From: Frigoribacterium sp. VKM Ac-2836
GTDB taxonomy: Bacteria; Actinomycetota; Actinomycetes; Actinomycetales; Microbacteriaceae
Length of the DNA: 64,000 nt
Assembly: GCF_013248995.1 (NCBI RefSeq)
Contig: NZ_JABRPK010000001.1
Span: forward strand, 62,001 to 126,000
Direction: 5' to 3'
Made by a program: the position numbers and the translations under genes. The notes below the pieces were generated by a model. The model was not told the origin of the DNA. It saw nothing but the letters and a program-made list of their open reading frames with translations, and made no database searches. Shown here in pieces: positions 59,772 through 64,000 of this stretch (position 1 is the first letter of the stretch; each line of letters begins with the position of its first letter).

Positions 59772-61003
59772 CCCGCGCCTCCCGGCCCCTGCGCATCGTC
59801 GTGGTGGCGCCGCTGCGCTACCCGATCCGCGAGCCGTTCGCCGGTGGCCTCGAGTCGTCCGTGCACCACCAGGTGCGCACCCTGCGCGAACGCGGTCACC
59901 GTGTCTCGCTGATCGCGACCGAGGGGTCGGACCACCTCGACCAGAGCCCACCCGAGTTCGTGCTGCCCGCCGTCGTCTTCGACGACCCGGCCGAGGCCAC
60001 CGACACGACCTACCCCGCCGGCTATCTCGAGCGGGCGTTGCCGGCGCTCGAACGCGCCCTGCGGTATGTCGCCGACCACTCGGACGACTACGACATCGTC
60101 GACAACCACAGCCTGCACGGCGTCCCGCTCGCCCGGGCGGACGACATCGGCGTCCCCATGGTCAGCACCCTGCACACGCCGACCCTGCCCGACATGCTCG
60201 CCGCGCATCGTTCGTCGGACGGGCCCCGCAGCCGATTCATCGCCGTCAGCGGTCACACCGCGGCCGCCTGGGCGGCCGAAGGCGTCGAGGCCACCGTGCT
60301 GCCGAACGGCGTCGACACCGAACGCTGGTGCTTCGGACCAGGAGGCGAGGACCTCGTCTGGTCCGGCCGCATCGTCCCCGAGAAGGGACTGCACCTCGCC
60401 CTCGAGGTTGCGCGTCGCGCCGGTCGTCGCCTCGTCATCGCCGGCCGCATCGGCGACGTCGACTACTTCGAGACCGAGATCGCCCCGCACCTCGGCGTCA
60501 CCGCCCACTACGTCGGCGAACTGCGCCAGCCCGAGCTCGCCGCGCTCGTCGGCCACAGCGGCTGCGCCCTCGTCACGCCCGTGTGGGAGGAGCCCTTCGG
60601 CCTCGTCATCGCGGAGGCGCTGGTCACCGGCACGCCGGTCGTCTCGTTCGCCGTCGGGGGAGTCCCCGAGGTCGTGGCGGGTTCGGTCGGGGCCGCCCTG
60701 GTCCCCGCGGGCGACCTGGACGGCATGGCCCGGGCGGCGGAGGACCTGCTCCGTCGCGTCGGGACGAACGCCGACGCGCGCCGCACGGTGCGGGAGGACG
60801 CGGTCGACCGGTTCTCGCTGCGGGCCCGGGCCGCCGTGCTCGAGCGGTCCTACGCCGAGGTCGTGGCCTCGGACCGTCGCGGGGCGGTCACCGCGGCGGA
60901 GGCGATCGTCGTGGGGGGCCGGCAACGCGCCTCCTCGTCCCTCACCGGCGGCGTGTCCGCCGTCCGCCCGGCCGGCACGGGACGTCGGGTGGTGACGGCG
61001 TGA
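59768..61003 (+). CDS. GT4-family glycosyltransferase
   Basis: 411 residues. Clear GT4 signatures: VVVAPLRYPIREPFAGGLES near the N-terminus, VSTLHTPTLPDML, AVSGHTAAAWAAEGV, TVLPNGVDTERW, LVWSGRIVPEKGLHLAL, and the EX7E donor motif in WEEPFGLVIAEALVTG. The GTG start overlaps the upstream stop; the second codons coincide with a decamer copy (encoding TRASRP). Another variant, GGAGGCGCTGGTCAC, lies at 60613-60627. Confidence 0.88.
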   Translation: MTRASRPLRIVVVAPLRYPIREPFAGGLESSVHHQVRTLRERGHRVSLIATEGSDHLDQSPPEFVLPAVVFDDPAEATDTTYPAGYLERALPALERALRYVADHSDDYDIVDNHSLHGVPLARADDIGVPMVSTLHTPTLPDMLAAHRSSDGPRSRFIAVSGHTAAAWAAEGVEATVLPNGVDTERWCFGPGGEDLVWSGRIVPEKGLHLALEVARRAGRRLVIAGRIGDVDYFETEIAPHLGVTAHYVGELRQPELAALVGHSGCALVTPVWEEPFGLVIAEALVTGTPVVSFAVGGVPEVVAGSVGAALVPAGDLDGMARAAEDLLRRVGTNADARRTVREDAVDRFSLRARAAVLERSYAEVVASDRRGAVTAAEAIVVGGRQRASSSLTGGVSAVRPAGTGRRVVTA

Positions 61004-62130
61004 GCTCGTCGTCCGCACGCCCGCTCGTGGGCTGGTACGTGCACCACCACGGTGCCGGGCACCGCACCCGCTTCTCGGCCGTCCGGCCGCACCTCGACGC
61101 CGACGTCGTCGTGTTCAGCTCGCTCGCCGCCCCCGCCGACCTGCCGGCCGACACGACCTGGGTCGAGCTCGAGCGTGACGACGCCCCGACCACCGGTGCC
61201 GACGGCGTGGTCCGTCATCCCGCCGATGCCTCACCGACCGTGGGCGGCCTGTTGCACTGGGCTCCCGTCGGGCACCCCGGTCACACCGCTCGCCTCGGAC
61301 GGATCGCCGCGACGATCGCCGGTGCCGCGGCCGAGGGCCGTCCCCTCGCCGCGATGGTCGTCGACGTGTCGGTCGAGGTGACCCTCTTCGCACGACTGCT
61401 CGGTGTCGAGGTCGTCGTCGTGTCGCAGCCCGGTGACCGCACCGACGAGCCCCACCGGCTCGCCTACGACGCCGCGTCGCGTGTCATCGCGCCCTGGCCC
61501 GCCGGGACGCACGACTCGTCGGCCCTCGACCGCGTCGCCGACACCGTGCGCTGGGTCGGTGGCATCTCACGGCAGGACGGACGCCGGGCGTCCACCCCGG
61601 ACCCCGTGGTCGTGCCCGGCAGTGTGCTCTTCGTCGGTGGGGCCGGCGGCACCGACCACGACGACCTCTGGGTCTCGGTCGCCCGCGCCGCCCGGGCCAC
61701 GCCCGGCACGACCTGGTCGACCCTCGGCCTCGACAGCTGGGTGGACGATCCCGGGGCCGCGATGGCCGCGGCCGAGGTCGTCGTGACCTGGGCCGGGCAG
61801 AACACGGTCGCCGACCTGGCCGCCCTCGGCGCACGGGCGGTGGTGGTGCCGCAGACCCGACCCTTCGACGAGCAGCTCACGACCGCCCGGGCCCTCGACC
61901 GTGCCGGTCTCGCCGTCGTGTCGTCGACCTGGCCCGCCGACGACGAGTGGCCGTCGCTGATCGAGCGGGCACGAGGTCTCCGACCCGACTGGTCCGCGTG
62001 GCAGGTCGAGGGGGGCGCTGCTCGCGCGGCGGCGGTGGTCGCCGAGGTGGCCGGTCGCGGCACGCAGGCCGTCGGCCCCCAAGGCGCCACCGCCGTCGTC
62101 CGCGACGACCCGGCCGGGGTGCTCTCGTGA
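61000..62130 (+). CDS. GT28/MGT-like glycosyltransferase
   Basis: 376 residues. The start GWYVHHHGAGHRTRF has the glycine-histidine pattern of MurG/GT28-type enzymes; VLFVGGAGGTDHDD opens the second domain, and VVTWAGQNTVADLAALGAR with VVVPQTRPFDEQ forms the donor site. GTGA overlaps at both ends. Likely adds a sugar in the same glycan pathway as its neighbours. Confidence 0.8.
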   Translation: MSSSSARPLVGWYVHHHGAGHRTRFSAVRPHLDADVVVFSSLAAPADLPADTTWVELERDDAPTTGADGVVRHPADASPTVGGLLHWAPVGHPGHTARLGRIAATIAGAAAEGRPLAAMVVDVSVEVTLFARLLGVEVVVVSQPGDRTDEPHRLAYDAASRVIAPWPAGTHDSSALDRVADTVRWVGGISRQDGRRASTPDPVVVPGSVLFVGGAGGTDHDDLWVSVARAARATPGTTWSTLGLDSWVDDPGAAMAAAEVVVTWAGQNTVADLAALGARAVVVPQTRPFDEQLTTARALDRAGLAVVSSTWPADDEWPSLIERARGLRPDWSAWQVEGGAARAAAVVAEVAGRGTQAVGPQGATAVVRDDPAGVLS

Positions 62131-62963
62131 CCGTCGTCGTCGTGACCCTCGCGTCCGCCGTCCGCATGAAGCACGTCGCGAACCAGCTGCGATTCGTCCG
62201 GCAGGTCGCACCCGACGCCGGGCACGTGGTCGTCTGGCTCGACGAGACGCCGGCTCCCGACGTGCCCGCCCTGGCCGGTGTGACGACCCTGCACGTGCCG
62301 CCCGGGCCCGACGGTCTGCGCCTCGCCGCCGGACGTAACCGCGGAGCCGACGCGGCCCTCGGCCACGGTGCCACGCTGCTCGTGTTCCTCGACGCGGACT
62401 GCGTCCCGGGCACCGACCTGTTCCGGTTCTACGAGCAGGCGGCCCTCGAGCACCCGGGAGCCCTGCTGGGCGGGCCCGTCACCTACCTGCCCGAGGGGTT
62501 CGTCCTCGGCACGGGCGAGGGCCTCGACGACGCGACCGCCCCGCACGCGGCGCGACCCGCGCCTCCTGCGGGGTCGACGGTCGTGGCCGGCGCCGAGGAC
62601 TACCCGCTGTTCTGGTCGCTCTCGTTCGCCGTGACGCCCGCGACCTGGGCCCGGCTCGGCGGTTTCGACGAACGGTTCGAGGGCTACGGCGGCGAGGACA
62701 CCGACTTCGCCTTCACCGCCCGCTCGCTCGACGTGCCGCTGGTCTGGGTCGGCGGAGCCCACGCGTACCACCAGTACCACGCCACCTCGGCGCCCCCGTG
62801 GCGGCACCTGGGCGACGTCGTCCGCAACGGCGGGTTGTTCGCCGAGCGGTGGGGCGAGTGGCCGATGGGTGGTTGGCTCGACGCCTTCGAGCGGGCGGGC
62901 GCGGTGCGGCGCACCGCCGGCGGCGGCTGGGCGCTCGTCGAGGGCGCGGCCGTCCCGAGCTGA
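62127..62963 (+). CDS. Family-2 glycosyltransferase (galactosyltransferase-like C-terminus)
   Basis: 278 residues: TVVVVTLASAVRMKHVANQL, the GRNRGADAA motif, LLVFLDADCVPGTD (DxD), and the C-terminal LGGFDERFEGYGGEDTDFAF typical of GT2/GT7-type enzymes. A short linker (RPAPPAGSTV) is encoded by a decamer copy. Last gene of the rightward glycan operon; an intergenic palindrome (62988-63051) follows. Confidence 0.85.
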   Translation: MTVVVVTLASAVRMKHVANQLRFVRQVAPDAGHVVVWLDETPAPDVPALAGVTTLHVPPGPDGLRLAAGRNRGADAALGHGATLLVFLDADCVPGTDLFRFYEQAALEHPGALLGGPVTYLPEGFVLGTGEGLDDATAPHAARPAPPAGSTVVAGAEDYPLFWSLSFAVTPATWARLGGFDERFEGYGGEDTDFAFTARSLDVPLVWVGGAHAYHQYHATSAPPWRHLGDVVRNGGLFAERWGEWPMGGWLDAFERAGAVRRTAGGGWALVEGAAVPS

Positions 62964-62987
62964 CCTGCTCGCGTCGACGAGCCGTAA

Positions 62988-63051
62988 TCGCACCGCCGAC
63001 TGAGGGTCGAACCGTCGATGTGGGCGGTGCGATGTTCAGTCGGTGGTGCGA
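62988..63051. repeat. Intergenic palindrome with GTGGTGCGA end
   Basis: TCGCACCGCCGACTGA (62988-63003) pairs with TCAGTCGGTGGTGCGA (63036-63051) at 15 of 16 positions. An alternative inner pairing uses GGCGGTGCGAT. It lies between convergent genes. Confidence 0.75.
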
Positions 63052-63084
63052 CACCGACCCGAGGAAGCGGTCGGAGCCGACGGC

Positions 63085-63369
63085 TCAGTCGAGCGTGCCC
63101 TGGTCAGACGACTTCTTGTGGGCGATGGCGTCGCGTTCGGCGGCGAGCGACGCGACGGTGGCCGGGTCGAGGGCGTCGTAGTCGACGAACGGGTCGGGCT
63201 GGCCGGTCTTGCCGGCCACGACCGCCGAGTACGCCGAGACGGCGAGCCGCAGCTTGGCGGTGGCCCGCCCGGCGCGCTTGCTCGACAGCGGTTTCTCTTG
63301 CATGACCTTGCTGTGGTGGTCGAGCGCCTCGACGAGGTCGCGGTGGGCCGTCTTGAGCTTTTTCGCCAT
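63085..63369 (-). CDS. Small conserved hypothetical protein
   Basis: 94 residues, helical and charged: MAKKLKTAHRDLVEALDHHS, KRAGRATAKLRLAVSAYSAV, FVDYDALDPATVASLAAERD. No membrane helix or known motif. Looks like a small DNA- or ribosome-associated protein by charge only; no function assigned. Convergent with the glycan operon. Confidence 0.7.
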   Translation of the reverse strand: MAKKLKTAHRDLVEALDHHSKVMQEKPLSSKRAGRATAKLRLAVSAYSAVVAGKTGQPDPFVDYDALDPATVASLAAERDAIAHKKSSDQGTLD

Positions 63370-63523
63370 GTGATGATCATGCCCACCCGGGGCCGATCTG
63401 CCAACACGGCCGCGGCAACGGGGACCGGCCGGGGGACAGGCCGAAGCGGCGGGGGAGACGAGGCCCGGGTGCTTTCACAGCGGGCGGCCACACTGCCGTA
63501 ACCTCCGGGGCGGACCATCAGGC

Positions 63524-63853
63524 ATGATCTCGCTGACCGGAGTCATCCGCCCCACCGACGAGGTGGCCGTGCTGCACGTCGTCGAGCAGAAGCTGCGGCG
63601 GCAGTTCCCGTCGCTCAGCGCCGCGTCCGAGGTGCTGGTGCTGCAGGCCTGGGGCCTGCCCGTCCGTGTGACCGAGCAGTTGGCACGGCTGCGGCTGGAC
63701 GTCGTCGTCGGCGACCGGGACGAGGCGGCGAGCTTCCGCGACACGGTCGGCGCCGAGCTGCGCGGCTGGTCGGGGTCCGGCTCGCTGCGGGTCGACTGGA
63801 CCGAGGACGTCCTGCCCGTCGTCGCACCCGCCACGCTCGGCGAGGTCGGCTGA
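63524..63853 (+). CDS. Small hypothetical protein
   Basis: 109 residues: MISLTGVIRPTDEVAVLHVV, LRRQFPSLSAASEVLVLQAW, LRLDVVVGDRDEAASFRDTV. Alternating strands and helices suggest a compact alpha/beta fold; no family is recognised. A -10-like TAACCT lies at 63499-63504. Codon and base use match the surroundings. Confidence 0.6.
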   Translation: MISLTGVIRPTDEVAVLHVVEQKLRRQFPSLSAASEVLVLQAWGLPVRVTEQLARLRLDVVVGDRDEAASFRDTVGAELRGWSGSGSLRVDWTEDVLPVVAPATLGEVG

Positions 63854-63964
63854 GCCGGGCGACCGGGGTCGCGGGCGACGCGACCACCGGGGTTTCCCGG
63901 CCCGCGCCTCCTATGCTTCCCCTCGACAGGGGCCGCCCGAGCCCCGCTCGCCGAGGGGGCGCTC

Positions 63965-64000
63965 ATGACCGACGACGGACGCGCGGAGCGAGCACCCGAC
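63965..64000 (+). CDS. Start of a gene cut by the right window edge
   Basis: ATG 63965 is preceded by a purine-rich GAGGGGGCG. Only twelve codons are visible (MTDDGRAERAPD), so no function can be given. Confidence 0.45.
   Translation, partial: MTDDGRAERAPD

Overview
The window is high-GC actinobacterial DNA (roughly 70% GC by eye). The gene content points to Microbacteriaceae (Frigoribacterium/Curtobacterium/Rathayibacter-like): AbiEi/DUF559 proteins, GAF-ANTAR regulators, a mycothiol-dependent isomerase-family protein, DUF4166, DUF4232 and CNNM pairs, and a DesKR-type system. No rRNA, tRNA, CRISPR array, transposase or integrase was recognised. The window reads as chromosome with one very small inserted segment.

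Layout. 1-3145: a 3'-truncated SGNH-like/GAF fusion, a hexuloisomerase and an AbiEi/DUF559 protein. 3343-11262: an overlapping operon for import and cytosolic cleavage of gamma-glutamyl peptides (binding protein, two permeases, gamma-glutamyltransferase, double ATPase, GntR regulator) with two candidate operators upstream. 11435-13851: two CNNM-type membrane proteins. 13885-20704: a GntR regulator, glpD with a divergent SorC-family regulator, a DJ-1 protein, small conserved proteins and a second SGNH-like/GAF fusion. 20821-28675: the most striking locus, two divergent operons that together encode a predicted ether-lipid (alkyl-DHAP) pathway: acyltransferase, fatty acyl-CoA reductase fused to a HAD phosphatase, alkyl-DHAP synthase, an SDR reductase, and a ferritin-like diiron protein plus a ligand-depleted paralogue. 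29008-38541: cysK-cysE, an ABC-2 exporter with a DesKR-like two-component system, a membrane acyltransferase, a DHA2 MFS pump, PRC-barrel and MOSC proteins. 38697-44583: exonuclease-BRCT, tandem GAF-ANTAR regulators, AI-2E transporter and an alpha/beta hydrolase. 45083-46276: a lower-GC 1.15-kb mini-island flanked by 44-bp direct repeats. 46669-53617: RecQ helicase, LysM, CsbD and DUF proteins. 54618-62963: divergent glycosyltransferase operons with a WcbI-like protein, probably for a surface polysaccharide.

Genome-scale signals. The decamer GGAGGCGCGG or its complement occurs 36 times by my count, about 20-fold over a composition-based estimate. It lies in both orientations, in genes and between them, and favours protein linkers. 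Its density resembles DNA-uptake sequences, though its role is unknown. Other repeats are a two-copy 86/87-bp palindromic element, several long intergenic hairpins, and a TCGCGAATTGC repeat cluster. Many genes without a Shine-Dalgarno sequence have a TAnnnT-type -10 box ending 6-7 nt before the start codon, suggesting leaderless transcripts.

How parts connect. GlpD makes dihydroxyacetone phosphate, the acceptor the ether-lipid enzymes would need. The GntR gene closing the peptide operon is the likely reader of the operators in front of it. The SorC gene and glpD share a promoter region with two palindromes.
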